Translations under genes and position numbers: made by a program
Part shown: positions 53,383 through 63,632 of the stretch, piece after piece
Layout of the letters: the number at the start of each line of letters is the position of its first letter
How positions within the stretch are numbered: position 1 is the first letter of the stretch
Notes under the pieces: model-generated
What the model was told of the DNA's origin: nothing
The model's database searches: none
Seen by the model: only the letters and a program-made list of their open reading frames with translations
Assembly: GCF_900109345.1 (NCBI RefSeq)
Contig: NZ_FNZN01000004.1
Coordinates: 62,001-126,000 of the forward strand
DNA length: 64,000 bases
From: Maribacter orientalis
Lineage (GTDB): Bacteria > Bacteroidota > Bacteroidia > Flavobacteriales > Flavobacteriaceae
Direction of reading: 5' to 3'

Positions 53383-56300
53383 TTAATTACCGAAATTGTA
53401 GCGTATGGTAAACCCTGTATTAATTGTAGTTTGTGGAAATGCAGTAGAAACCGCAAATTTCGAAAAAGAATGATCATAAAAGAACAAAGCATTCAGGTTC
53501 TTACTAAGTGCATAATCTGCAGTAAATTTAAGTGACATTAAATTTTGCCCCGAAGTTATTTGATTGTTGTTAATATCTAGATTTCTAATAATAGTAATAT
53601 TATCACGCAATGTTACGTCGGCCTTCAAATTTAAATCTCCTTTTAATCTCGTTTTATTTCCACCAATATTTGTCACAAATTTGACATCTTTAAATCGATA
53701 CCCCATACCTACCGTATATTCTTTACCATTTATTTCAGTCATAAGGTTGTTATCAAAACTTAGTGATAAAGCCCTATCTGTTCTAACCTCGGCCAAAATA
53801 CTGATAGAGTTTTTCATCTCAAAATCTACCCGTACTAGCGGATTAAATTGATCTGTAAGCACTACGTTATTCAAAATTAAATCTGACAACAAATCGCCAT
53901 TTTCAGGATCAACTTGAGGCAAACCATCATTACGTAACTGAACCTTTTCAAGATTCGTCTGGTACGAGTTAATACTATATGAAGAACGATATCCATGACT
54001 TAAAGAAAACCGTTTGAATTTCTTTTTGAACCATTTGCTCTTCATCAACCCTGTATACTTTATGCTCCAGTTAGGAATTGGTATATCTCTGAACGTGTCT
54101 AAGTTAACACGACTAGCATCTTGCCCTGTATACGCTGCAAAGAATGCAGGCAATAAAACTTCTTGCTGGGTTTTGCCATACAATTGTGGAAAACCATCAT
54201 CATCTGGATTACCGAATGGTTGAGACCTATCAGCAATTAATCTATTTGCTATCGTAATTCTATTTTCCTTAAACTGCTGAAAAGTACTTGAATCAAACTC
54301 ATCACTTTTACCAAATGCGGTACCAATCATCATGGTAGAAATACTAAAGCTACCATAGTTGTTACCCAACTGCACATTATATTCTTGATCTTCAACATTA
54401 AAGTTTTCTTGATAACTGTCTGAATATTGTCTATCAGCAACCAAATCAATAGTAATATCTTTTGTCGGTTGTGCTGTAGCAGTAATATTTAATTGCTTAT
54501 TTGTTCTTTGAATGAATTGCTCGTTAAATTCCGGAAAATTTGTTAACCAACCATTTTTAGCCGCTTCGAAACGAACATCAGCCTGACTACCGAAAACAAA
54601 ACCTATTGTTGGCCGGGCGGTACCCATAAACCCAACCGATTGCGTATACCCAGGTAGTACTGTACCATTATTCTCACTGTAGTTAAGGTTCAATCTTTTA
54701 ACCATAGTAACTATATCAACTACTGTATTGAACATATCACTTGTCTTACCCTTAATCTTTGCTTGATCCTCTGCTGGCACTCCTGCTTTATCCCTTCTAA
54801 TTGGTCCGGCGGTAGGTGCTTTTGGAGCTGCGCGCTTTTTCAGCCCTATCATATCATAGAATTTTTGTAAGGTCAATGATGATGTAATGGTATGCGTATT
54901 TGCATTCTGGACGGTATTGACATCACTACCTACCACCGCTAGAATAGCATCGCCGCCACGTTGCCAATCAAAATTACTGGTGTAGGTATATTGTGTACTA
55001 ATAAAATCTAAAGCAGGTATTTTTGCAAAAGGAACTTCATAATTTAATTGCATCTGTTGTGAATGCCTGTTTGGCTCACCAATATCAAAGAAACCGTCCC
55101 ATAACCCTAGCGCATTGTTAATTCTATCTACCGATTCTAAGGGCTCATCATCATTAAGGTAATTACGAACAATATTATTGTTCGATGCCGTAAGATTTAA
55201 TCGTAATGATTTAGTTAGATTATAATTAACCGCATACTGCCAATTAAATAGATAATTACGTTGTTGCAATTCTGGTAATTGAATTCTATCCTCATTCTCT
55301 TGATACACATCTCTAAATCGCTGTGAATTAAACTGTCTATTAATGTTGGAGTTCACCCCAATGGTCGATGGTAATAGGTTTAAATTTAAATCTTTTAGCC
55401 ATTGCCAGTACTTACCTGTAAAAAGTGAATCTTTTTTTGCAAATGGAGCAACCTCTAAAGGTTCAAAACTGTGGTTATACACAAAACCGGTATTCACCGT
55501 TTGGTCCCTTAATTGTGAAATTTCAAAATCGCGATGATCTGTTTCGTTATAACTATAGTTAAAAGTGAAGTTTTCAATATCATAAAAATTGGCATCGGCC
55601 TCTTCTCCACGGTCCTTACGAACTCCTATTAAATTAATACTTGTTCTCTTTGTATAATCTTCCGCTTGTTCTAAAACATCGTCTTTTCCTTCTTGTGTAT
55701 CTTCAGCGGCTATTCTATCCTCAAGTTTTAAATCATCATATACCGGGTCAAACTCAGGAGTAATTACCTGCTCAGATATTCCGTAGTTGAACGGTAACTG
55801 AATTCCCCATTTTTTAGGAAGTAATTGACCCACATTAACATTCGTAACAACATCATAAGAAATGGCGTCTTCACGAGCACGTTCATTTGGCATTTGATCA
55901 ATAGAACCAAAACCAGAAGTACTCTTACTACCAGTTGCACTGATATTTGCAAAATCGGCAATATTGGCATCAATGGCAGCAATGGCAGCCCAACCTCCAT
56001 TATTATCTAAACCGGCAAGACGAAGTTCGTTGAACCATACCTCACCTCTAGCGGGTAAAATATCTTGGTTCTTAATACCCACCATTATGGTACGAATACT
56101 ACCCAACGAAGGATTACCTTTTATTCCAATTCTTATTCTTCCAGATGTACGAACATCGAATTCATTTACTGGAATGACTTCACCGTTCTCTACTTCGAAA
56201 AATCGAATATCACTTAAATCACCATCAGATATCCATAGAGACTTCACTTTGTTCAAATCACTAAGGGCAATATTCATCTCATTTGCTTCTGGCCATACCT

Positions 56301-59300
56301 CACTATCCGAAACAGCTGTAAAGGGAGTAAATTCTAACGGAAGTTCTATTTGATAAAAGTTTTGCGAGAAATCTGTTCCCATTCTTAAGAAACCAACCAA
56401 TGGTGTAGACGTATCTGCATAATCACTATCTACAATTTTTTCAGCGTGCATGAACATTTTCAAATTCTTATACTGACGAATATCGATATTTAAATTCTTG
56501 AATACACCACGAGAATCTCGAGGCTCTAAATTCTCTACCAATAAAGAAAGAGATTGTTCATTTTGACGGATAATTGTATTGTTGTTGTTTAATTGCTCTC
56601 TAATAACACCAGGTGGTAATATATATGGAATAGGCGTTCTATTGCTATTTTCTTCAATATTTACCGTATTTACATCTAAGGTCGTACCATCATCGGAAGG
56701 ATCATTATCTACATCTTTATCTTGTAATGTTTTAGTATACGTACGCCAATCTCCCCTAACCAAATCTAAGGTTGCAAAACGAAGTACAGTAGGATTATTA
56801 AAACCCGTCATGTACATTCTCATGAAGCTTATTGACCTAAAATCAGTGATTCCACCAACAGCATCGCTAAAATCACTTAATGGAATTTTATACTGAATCC
56901 ATCTATAATTTACATCATCTCCATTTGGTATTCTAGTACCACTAGCTACACCTTCTCTAATATCGGTTACATATTTATCATTAATTGATGTGTTAGGTTT
57001 AATCGCTATTCGATATTCGTAATAACTATTGACCGTATTCATAGTTAAATCTCTATCGATATCTTCAACATCAGGTAACGTTGTAGAACCTCTATCGGTA
57101 TTTGTTACAGAAACGGGTGAGTTACCTTCAGGACTATTAAAATCTATATATCTTTCTAAGATGCTTCCTTCTCTATTCAAATAATAAGAGTAATTATCCA
57201 AGGCTGGATCACTACCATTATTATTCGTAAAAACTGAACTTTCGTTAACATCATTCAATCCATCAAAACCAATATCTTGCAAACTTCTATTAGCCTCACT
57301 AGCATCAAATGCATAAACTAAAGATTGTGTTGCAGGTACTTCGCCCCATGAGGTAGGTGCTATAAAATCGTTACTATCTACTCCCGGTAATCCATTTTCA
57401 TATTGCTTTTTACCATCACGTAAAATATCCTCTGAAATATTACCTAAATTTAGTACTAGTTCTCCTGAACCTGATGCAATACCATCTACATACGGATCCA
57501 TTACCCAAAACTGAACGAACTCCACATTACTTTGCTCAAAATCGGTACTACTTAGTGAGCGCATCATACCACCCCATTTTTCACTAGGTGCATCAACATT
57601 AAAATTTGGGTTGTTATTATAAGGTCCTTTTACTGATGGATAGTACACCATATCTAAGGTAGTTTGCACCTGAGTTTGACCTTGAGCAACATCGGTCTGT
57701 GGAAAAACTTCATCGATATATATTCTACGCGTAGGGTTTGTAGAAACGTCATCATCACTTATTTCTGCAGGTCTTTGATTGGTATAAAAGATAGGATCTA
57801 TGGTATACCATGATAATTTAGCCCTACCATAACCATTTAATAAGTTGTCTGCATCGTCAGGAGAACTACCGAAAAGTTGACCTCCGTTTCCAAACTCTAA
57901 AGGCATACTTGATATAGACCAACCTAACGAAGCTCTAATATCTATTAATGCTTGAGCACCTTCAAAATCATCTAAATAAGTAGTTGTTTCCCCATCGAAG
58001 TCTGCATTTTTCGGAGAACTAGGTTTTAACATGGCCATCTCAGCCCTAATGGATACATTCGATGGAACATCGGTATCGATATTTGGAAGCTTGTTAACCA
58101 TACGTGTCAACCAAGGTACTTCGGTAGAAAAATTACCGTTTAGTCCGAAAATAGTATTGTTAACCGGTTCAACCCCGTAATTGGATTTTTGTGTTAACGG
58201 ACGTTCATTTAAGTTTAACAAGGTACCACCCAGAACAAATTTTTCACTGATTTGATGCTCAACATTTACACCTGTAAATCGACGTGTTTGTTGACCAAAC
58301 ACTGCATTGTTCTCTACAGAAATATTGATAGGAACATTAGAAGCCTCTAAACTAGGATCTAAAATCTGTACGGTTCCTGCTTGGTAATTTACGGTATAAT
58401 CAATTCCCTCTTGCAGTTGTCGACCTCCTGCAGTAACCCGTACAGATCCTCGCGGAACATTGAATGCGCCAATAGGAATACCGTTACTACCTTCTGATTT
58501 ATAATTACCTTTTAATAAGAACTTATTTTTTTCTGGATCTTGTAATGCAGCAGCCTTCGTCAGTTCATACATGTCTCTAAAGACATATTGCTCTTGGTTA
58601 GCATTATACCCAGATGTATTATTATATTGACCACTGTTACCGTTCTCTAATTGTTCATATAGAAATTGACCAAACGGTTCTACTTTCGTGAAAATAATAC
58701 GACCACCTTGTACATCTATAGTCTGACCGGCTACGAAATCAAAAAAACCATCACCACCTGGTTGAATATCATTATATACATTTAATCTATCTAGATTAAA
58801 GACGTTCAAAAGAATACGCTCCTCCAAGCCTTCAGGCCAACCTGAACCAGGACCTTCTTCAACAGGTGTAATATAGTTTCTAGGCGTAGGATCAGAATAC
58901 AAAATATTCAACTTAAAATCGTCTTCGCTCAAACGAAATGCACCGGTAGCATATATATTCTTCATCATCAAATCCCAAATAGGATCGTTGATGTTGGTAA
59001 TATTACTTTTTAATAATTTAAGTACAAGGGTATTGTTCTCAATAATAGGATTTGCACCTTGTGAAACCGTAGTAGCTTCTAACCCGCCGTTCGCAAATTC
59101 ACCAACCTGAAATACTTCACCTTGAAAAGTATATTGAAAAGCGACTCCTAATACCTCATCATTGCTTAATCTTTGGTTTAAAGAAATATAACCTAATTGG
59201 GTATTGTACTCAAAATCTCTGCCCTGCTCCAATTTTCTAGCGTTCTCCAATAACGCATAATCAAAACCTTGGTTCGGACTATACCCTCCAGAAAAACTTG

Positions 59301-60546
59301 CAGCATTAAAACCGCCTTCTACAGTTGCTATTTCTCTAATATTATCGTTTAATGCACCTCCATTTCCAATTAATGCCGGATCATAATCGTTTGCATTGTT
59401 TCTTGGTCTTAAATCGCCAACTCCATTAAAGAAATTTGCTCCACTTCCATTATTTATTCCAACTCTAGTTTTGTCTCTATTAGACTCTCCTAAATCTTGA
59501 ATCGCAACAACATTTCGCACATTCAATGTCTGTTGACTTCTATTGGTAACCCAAACTTCTATACGTGTAATTTGAACTTGACTTTGTATATATGGATACG
59601 TTGAAAGTGCACGATCATAATTATCTCTAAAATATTGAGATAAGAAAAAGTGTCTGTTCTCATCATAATCTAAAGCGGTCAATGAGAATTCGTTTAACGT
59701 ACCGCCGCCTTGAGCAACTACCGTATTATTTTGCGAACGTTGTTCAGAAAATACTGCAGTTACCGATGTTTTACCAAACTGCAATTTGGTCTTTACACCA
59801 AAAAGACTCTGCGCTCCTTGAATTAAGGAACTATTTAAAGGCATGTTCACATTACCAACTTCGATAGATTGAATAATATCATCTTCAGTTGGCGTATAAT
59901 CAAGCTTTACAATATTCTGAAAATCGAAAGTTGCTTCGGTATCATAATTTGCGGTTACCTGTAAACGTTCTCCTATTTTACCCAACATACTAAGACTAAT
60001 ACGCTGATCAAAATCGAATGAAAGATTGGTTCTATTACGCGGGGAAAGGGATGGGTTATCGTTCTTTTGCCAAATAACACCTAAATCCATAGCTACAGAA
60101 CCCTGTGGAATTATCTCTATAGTATTACCTCCAAATATGGAGGTGAAAAAATTGTTGTTCACATAAAAATTAGGAAGTAAGTTTTTACGTGCTTCTTCAC
60201 TACCGGCTTTTCTGCCAGAAAAAGCATCGGACTTTTCTTTAAAATAAGATTTAATACCTTCTTTCTCTATAAAATCAAAATATTGATCAGGAGTAAGAAT
60301 TATTGGATATCCTATATTAAAATCCCCTACGCTTTCATTATAGATATAACGATCAAGTTTTGGGTCGTAAATATATTTGGAAACGATACTATCTGGATTC
60401 TCAAGAAGTATACGACCAAGATCAAATCCTGTCTTTACAGAATCAATTTCCTGTTCCTCTGTTTCTTGCGCCATAACAACCGCCATAGAACCAAAAAACA
60501 TACAGAATAGAAAGATATACTTAAAAGAAGTTTTAAGATTTTTAAT
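53383..60546 (-). CDS. sprA: SprA, outer-membrane translocon of the type IX secretion system
   Basis: This protein of about 2387 residues is the giant beta-barrel through which T9SS cargo crosses the outer membrane (SprA in Flavobacterium, Sov in Porphyromonas). It has SprA hallmarks throughout, including GDLRPRNNANDYDP-like loops, repeated strand pairs and a C-terminal strand ending NTGFTIRYNFGN. Start choice: the first ATG (60501) gives MFFGSMAVVMAQ, only 12 residues before the cleavage point and with no basic N-region. Reading on upstream in frame, ATT at 60546 followed by KNLKTSFKYIFLFC completes a standard signal peptide, and no ATG, GTG or TTG lies between it and the upstream stop at 60561. 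I therefore use the ATT start. The identity is certain; the start is inferred. Confidence 0.93.
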   Translation of the reverse strand: MKNLKTSFKYIFLFCMFFGSMAVVMAQETEEQEIDSVKTGFDLGRILLENPDSIVSKYIYDPKLDRYIYNESVGDFNIGYPIILTPDQYFDFIEKEGIKSYFKEKSDAFSGRKAGSEEARKNLLPNFYVNNNFFTSIFGGNTIEIIPQGSVAMDLGVIWQKNDNPSLSPRNRTNLSFDFDQRISLSMLGKIGERLQVTANYDTEATFDFQNIVKLDYTPTEDDIIQSIEVGNVNMPLNSSLIQGAQSLFGVKTKLQFGKTSVTAVFSEQRSQNNTVVAQGGGTLNEFSLTALDYDENRHFFLSQYFRDNYDRALSTYPYIQSQVQITRIEVWVTNRSQQTLNVRNVVAIQDLGESNRDKTRVGINNGSGANFFNGVGDLRPRNNANDYDPALIGNGGALNDNIREIATVEGGFNAASFSGGYSPNQGFDYALLENARKLEQGRDFEYNTQLGYISLNQRLSNDEVLGVAFQYTFQGEVFQVGEFANGGLEATTVSQGANPIIENNTLVLKLLKSNITNINDPIWDLMMKNIYATGAFRLSEDDFKLNILYSDPTPRNYITPVEEGPGSGWPEGLEERILLNVFNLDRLNVYNDIQPGGDGFFDFVAGQTIDVQGGRIIFTKVEPFGQFLYEQLENGNSGQYNNTSGYNANQEQYVFRDMYELTKAAALQDPEKNKFLLKGNYKSEGSNGIPIGAFNVPRGSVRVTAGGRQLQEGIDYTVNYQAGTVQILDPSLEASNVPINISVENNAVFGQQTRRFTGVNVEHQISEKFVLGGTLLNLNERPLTQKSNYGVEPVNNTIFGLNGNFSTEVPWLTRMVNKLPNIDTDVPSNVSIRAEMAMLKPSSPKNADFDGETTTYLDDFEGAQALIDIRASLGWSISSMPLEFGNGGQLFGSSPDDADNLLNGYGRAKLSWYTIDPIFYTNQRPAEISDDDVSTNPTRRIYIDEVFPQTDVAQGQTQVQTTLDMVYYPSVKGPYNNNPNFNVDAPSEKWGGMMRSLSSTDFEQSNVEFVQFWVMDPYVDGIASGSGELVLNLGNISEDILRDGKKQYENGLPGVDSNDFIAPTSWGEVPATQSLVYAFDASEANRSLQDIGFDGLNDVNESSVFTNNNGSDPALDNYSYYLNREGSILERYIDFNSPEGNSPVSVTNTDRGSTTLPDVEDIDRDLTMNTVNSYYEYRIAIKPNTSINDKYVTDIREGVASGTRIPNGDDVNYRWIQYKIPLSDFSDAVGGITDFRSISFMRMYMTGFNNPTVLRFATLDLVRGDWRTYTKTLQDKDVDNDPSDDGTTLDVNTVNIEENSNRTPIPYILPPGVIREQLNNNNTIIRQNEQSLSLLVENLEPRDSRGVFKNLNIDIRQYKNLKMFMHAEKIVDSDYADTSTPLVGFLRMGTDFSQNFYQIELPLEFTPFTAVSDSEVWPEANEMNIALSDLNKVKSLWISDGDLSDIRFFEVENGEVIPVNEFDVRTSGRIRIGIKGNPSLGSIRTIMVGIKNQDILPARGEVWFNELRLAGLDNNGGWAAIAAIDANIADFANISATGSKSTSGFGSIDQMPNERAREDAISYDVVTNVNVGQLLPKKWGIQLPFNYGISEQVITPEFDPVYDDLKLEDRIAAEDTQEGKDDVLEQAEDYTKRTSINLIGVRKDRGEEADANFYDIENFTFNYSYNETDHRDFEISQLRDQTVNTGFVYNHSFEPLEVAPFAKKDSLFTGKYWQWLKDLNLNLLPSTIGVNSNINRQFNSQRFRDVYQENEDRIQLPELQQRNYLFNWQYAVNYNLTKSLRLNLTASNNNIVRNYLNDDEPLESVDRINNALGLWDGFFDIGEPNRHSQQMQLNYEVPFAKIPALDFISTQYTYTSNFDWQRGGDAILAVVGSDVNTVQNANTHTITSSLTLQKFYDMIGLKKRAAPKAPTAGPIRRDKAGVPAEDQAKIKGKTSDMFNTVVDIVTMVKRLNLNYSENNGTVLPGYTQSVGFMGTARPTIGFVFGSQADVRFEAAKNGWLTNFPEFNEQFIQRTNKQLNITATAQPTKDITIDLVADRQYSDSYQENFNVEDQEYNVQLGNNYGSFSISTMMIGTAFGKSDEFDSSTFQQFKENRITIANRLIADRSQPFGNPDDDGFPQLYGKTQQEVLLPAFFAAYTGQDASRVNLDTFRDIPIPNWSIKYTGLMKSKWFKKKFKRFSLSHGYRSSYSINSYQTNLEKVQLRNDGLPQVDPENGDLLSDLILNNVVLTDQFNPLVRVDFEMKNSISILAEVRTDRALSLSFDNNLMTEINGKEYTVGMGYRFKDVKFVTNIGGNKTRLKGDLNLKADVTLRDNITIIRNLDINNNQITSGQNLMSLKFTADYALSKNLNALFFYDHSFSKFAVSTAFPQTTINTGFTIRYNFGN

Positions 60547-60567
60547 TGCCCTGATTTTTTAAACTTA

Positions 60568-61149
60568 TTACAAATTTTTCAGCGCGAGTTTAATAATATT
60601 CTCTACGCTTAAGGAAGAATCTTGACTAAGCACTTTATCGACAACCCGTTCTGCCTGTTTACGTGCGAAGCCTAGAACTTCTAAAGCAGATAACGCTTCA
60701 TCTTTATTTGTATTGTTTGCACTCAGTGAAAGTTCGTCTATATCATAGACTTTTAATACCTTATCTCGAAGATCTAAAATTACACGTTGGGCAGTTTTAG
60801 CTCCAATTCCTTTAATTGCTTGAATCGCGGGGACATCGCCATTAGCAATTGCATCTCTAATTTGAGATGGTGACATTGAAGAAAGCATTGTTCTGGCAAT
60901 ACTTGAACCAATACCTGAAACTGACAGTAACAATCTGAAAATTTCACGTTCAGATTTCTCCATAAAACCATATAAGGTATGAGAATCCTCCTTCACTTGA
61001 AGATGGGTAAATATGGAAATATTCTCCTGTGCTGGTAATTTAGAGAACGTATTCAATGATATATTCACAAAATAGCCAACTCCACCACATTCAATAATAA
61101 TATGTGTTGGATTCTTCTCTACCAATTTACCCCTTAGGTGATGTATCAT
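60568..61149 (-). CDS. ruvA: Holliday junction branch migration protein RuvA
   Basis: This 193-residue protein binds Holliday junctions as a tetramer and recruits RuvB. It shows the N-terminal OB fold (MIHHLRGKLVEKNPTHIIIECGGVGYFV), the two helix-hairpin-helix motifs (LLSVSGIGSSIARTML near 72-88; AIKGIGAKTAQRVILDLRDK near 108-128) and the C-terminal RuvB-binding domain (about 145-193). It is followed by sprA on the same strand; the gap to the first sprA ATG is 66 bases, or 21 with the ATT start. Confidence 0.95.
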   Translation of the reverse strand: MIHHLRGKLVEKNPTHIIIECGGVGYFVNISLNTFSKLPAQENISIFTHLQVKEDSHTLYGFMEKSEREIFRLLLSVSGIGSSIARTMLSSMSPSQIRDAIANGDVPAIQAIKGIGAKTAQRVILDLRDKVLKVYDIDELSLSANNTNKDEALSALEVLGFARKQAERVVDKVLSQDSSLSVENIIKLALKNL

Positions 61150-61162
61150 ATGCCCTTAAATT

Positions 61163-61200
61163 AAATAGGGAAATCAAGTTTCAAACTTATTTCCCTATTT
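61163..61200 (-). terminator. Long hairpin between maeB and ruvA
   Basis: AAATAGGGAAAT (61163-61174) pairs with ATTTCCCTATTT (61189-61200), and the inner arms AAGTTT and AAACTT (61176-61181, 61183-61188) pair too, leaving one bulged base. On the minus strand the stem is followed by TAATTT, a weak T run, so it may act as a terminator or an mRNA-stability structure. Confidence 0.6.
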
Positions 61201-61221
61201 CTATTTTTCTTTTAAATAAAA

Positions 61222-63516
61222 TTATTTTGTCTCTTTTGCCTTTTTGCGCTTTTCGCGCTCTTGCACATCAATGACGGCAACAGCAGCCATATTAACTATT
61301 TCATCAACACTTGCCCCTAATTGCATGATATGCACAGATTTTCTCAAACCTACCATAATCGGACCAATTGAATCTGCTTTATTTAATTCTTTAAGCAATT
61401 TATACGTAATGTTAGCCGATTCTAAATTTGGAAAAATCAATGTGTTTACAGTTTTTCCTGCAAGTTTTGAAAATGGGAATTTACTTTGATGCAACTCCTT
61501 GTTAAGCGCAAAATCTATCTGAATTTCACCGTCAACAACTAAGTTAGGCTTTTTTTCATGCAAAATTCGAACTGCTTCCCTAACATTTCTTGCATTCGGA
61601 TGTGAAGAAGATCCAAAGTTAGCATAGCTTAACATCGCCAGAACCGGATCAAATCCAAAGTTAGAAGCTACATTTGCAGTCATTTGTGCAATATCTGCTA
61701 GCTCTTCAGCATTTGGCTCAATATTTATAGAAGTATCTGCTAAAAACAAAGGCCCTCTTTCAGTAATCATAATATTTACAGTAGCCACTTTTTTCACTCC
61801 AGCTGCCCTTCCAATTACCTCCAAAATTGGTTTCACCACTGTTGGATAAGCTCTTGAATAACCCGATATCATACCATCGGCATCACCTTCTAAAACCATC
61901 ATAGCTCCAAAATAATTACGCTCACGCATTTTTATTTTTGCACTGTAAAAAGTAACTCCACTTCGTTTACGGCTTTCCCAATATTTAGTAGCGTAACGTA
62001 TATGACGCTCATCAAATTCTTCTGACATTGGATCAATGATTGCCAAATCGGCATCAAACTCCAATTCCTTCTTTAATTCTAAAATAATATCTTTTCTACC
62101 TAAAAGCACAGGTATAGCGATACCTTCGTCATATACAATCTGAGCCGCCTTTAAAACATCTAAATGGTCTGCCTCTGCAAATACGATTCTCTTAGCATTA
62201 GTACGAGCTCTACCATGCAATAGGCGAACAACTTTATTATCATTGCCAGAACGCATCATTAATTCTTCTCGATACTTGTCCCAATCTTGAATAGGTGCTT
62301 TTGCTACGCCACTTTCCATTGCCGCTTTGGCAACAGCTGGGGGTATCTCATAAATTAGACGTTGATCAAAAGGTTTCGGAATTATATATTCTTTTCCAAA
62401 AGTCAACCTAGTTTCACCATATGCAATATTTACTTGCTCTGGCACAGGTTGTTTTGTTAAATTGGCCAGTGCTTTCACAGCAGCCATTTTCATAGCCTCG
62501 TTAATTGCGGTTGCCCTAACATCTAAAGCTCCCCTGAAAATAAATGGAAAACCTAGCACGTTATTTACTTGGTTTGGATGATCAGATCTTCCCGTTGCCA
62601 TTATAATATCCTTACGGGTGGCAACAGCCAAATCGTAGGCGATTTCTGGATCCGGATTAGCCATTGCAAAAACAATCGGATTCTCTGCCATAGAAGTAAG
62701 CATCGCCGGTGATACTACATTCGCAATGGATAGCCCAACAAATACATCTGCATTCACCATGGCTTCATCAAGCGTATCTATTTTTCTATCTGTAGCAAAC
62801 TCTTTCTTGGATTCTGATAAATTTTCAGCATCTTTTCTAATTACACCTTTGCTATCGAGCATTACAATATTCTCTGCCTTCGCCCCAAAAGCTTTATACA
62901 GTTTAGTACATGAAACAGCCGCCGCACCGGCACCACTGATTACAATACGGGCGTTCTCCATTTTCTTATTGGAGAGTTCTAATGCATTTAGTAATGCCGC
63001 AGCAGAAATAATGGCAGTTCCATGCTGGTCATCATGCATCACAGGAATATCGAGTTCCTCCTTTAATCGACGCTCTATTTCGAATGCCTCAGGAGCTTTT
63101 ATATCCTCCAGATTAATTCCTCCAAAAGTTGGAGCAATCATCTTTACCGTTTCAATAAATTTATCTACGTCCTCGGTATCCACTTCAATATCGATACCAT
63201 CGATGTCAGCGAAAATCTTGAATAAAAGACTTTTACCTTCCATCACCGGTTTAGAAGCCTCAGGACCAATATTACCTAAACCTAAAACAGCCGTACCGTT
63301 TGAAATAATGGCTACTAAATTTCCTTTAGAAGTATATTTATAAACGTTTTCTTTATCCTTAGCTATTTCCAAGCATGGTTCTGCAACGCCAGGTGAATAC
63401 GCCAAAGCAAGATCTCGTTGTGTACTATAAGGTTTTGTTGGTACAATCTTTATCTTACCAGGTTGTGGTTTTGCGTGATAAATAAGTGCTTCCCTTCTTA
63501 GCTTTTCATTGCTCAT
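61222..63516 (-). CDS. maeB: NADP-dependent malic enzyme, MaeB type with phosphotransacetylase-like domain
   Basis: This 764-residue enzyme decarboxylates malate to pyruvate and makes NADPH. It has the malic enzyme N domain (SPGVAEPC near 41-48; VMHDDQHGTAI near 160-170, with the metal-binding acidic residues), an NAD-binding domain with GAGAAAVSC (about 195-203), and a C-terminal phosphotransacetylase-like domain (about 430-755), which in MaeB is regulatory. Length is the usual MaeB size (about 760). A TAAATTTG -7 element lies 20 bases before its ATG. Confidence 0.94.
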   Translation of the reverse strand: MSNEKLRREALIYHAKPQPGKIKIVPTKPYSTQRDLALAYSPGVAEPCLEIAKDKENVYKYTSKGNLVAIISNGTAVLGLGNIGPEASKPVMEGKSLLFKIFADIDGIDIEVDTEDVDKFIETVKMIAPTFGGINLEDIKAPEAFEIERRLKEELDIPVMHDDQHGTAIISAAALLNALELSNKKMENARIVISGAGAAAVSCTKLYKAFGAKAENIVMLDSKGVIRKDAENLSESKKEFATDRKIDTLDEAMVNADVFVGLSIANVVSPAMLTSMAENPIVFAMANPDPEIAYDLAVATRKDIIMATGRSDHPNQVNNVLGFPFIFRGALDVRATAINEAMKMAAVKALANLTKQPVPEQVNIAYGETRLTFGKEYIIPKPFDQRLIYEIPPAVAKAAMESGVAKAPIQDWDKYREELMMRSGNDNKVVRLLHGRARTNAKRIVFAEADHLDVLKAAQIVYDEGIAIPVLLGRKDIILELKKELEFDADLAIIDPMSEEFDERHIRYATKYWESRKRSGVTFYSAKIKMRERNYFGAMMVLEGDADGMISGYSRAYPTVVKPILEVIGRAAGVKKVATVNIMITERGPLFLADTSINIEPNAEELADIAQMTANVASNFGFDPVLAMLSYANFGSSSHPNARNVREAVRILHEKKPNLVVDGEIQIDFALNKELHQSKFPFSKLAGKTVNTLIFPNLESANITYKLLKELNKADSIGPIMVGLRKSVHIMQLGASVDEIVNMAAVAVIDVQEREKRKKAKETK

Positions 63517-63536
63517 GCTCTTCTATTTTAAAAAAA

Positions 63537-63544
63537 CAAATTTA
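63537..63544 (-). promoter_or_regulatory. Candidate -7 promoter element of maeB
   Basis: The minus strand reads TAAATTTG, an exact TAnnTTTG match, 20 bases before the maeB ATG. No TTG at the usual -33 spacing was seen. Confidence 0.5.
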
Positions 63545-63632
63545 AAGGTAATCTTTATAGAAGCGTGAAAAGAAGCTATATTTATATTAATAAAAATATT
63601 ACCCTAAAGTGAACCGGCAAGAATTAAAATAA

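Noticed and set aside
62726-63343. A 205-codon open frame antisense to maeB
   Set aside because: It lies wholly inside a well-supported maeB reading frame, is rich in serine and leucine as expected from the reverse complement of a conserved enzyme, and has no recognisable domain.
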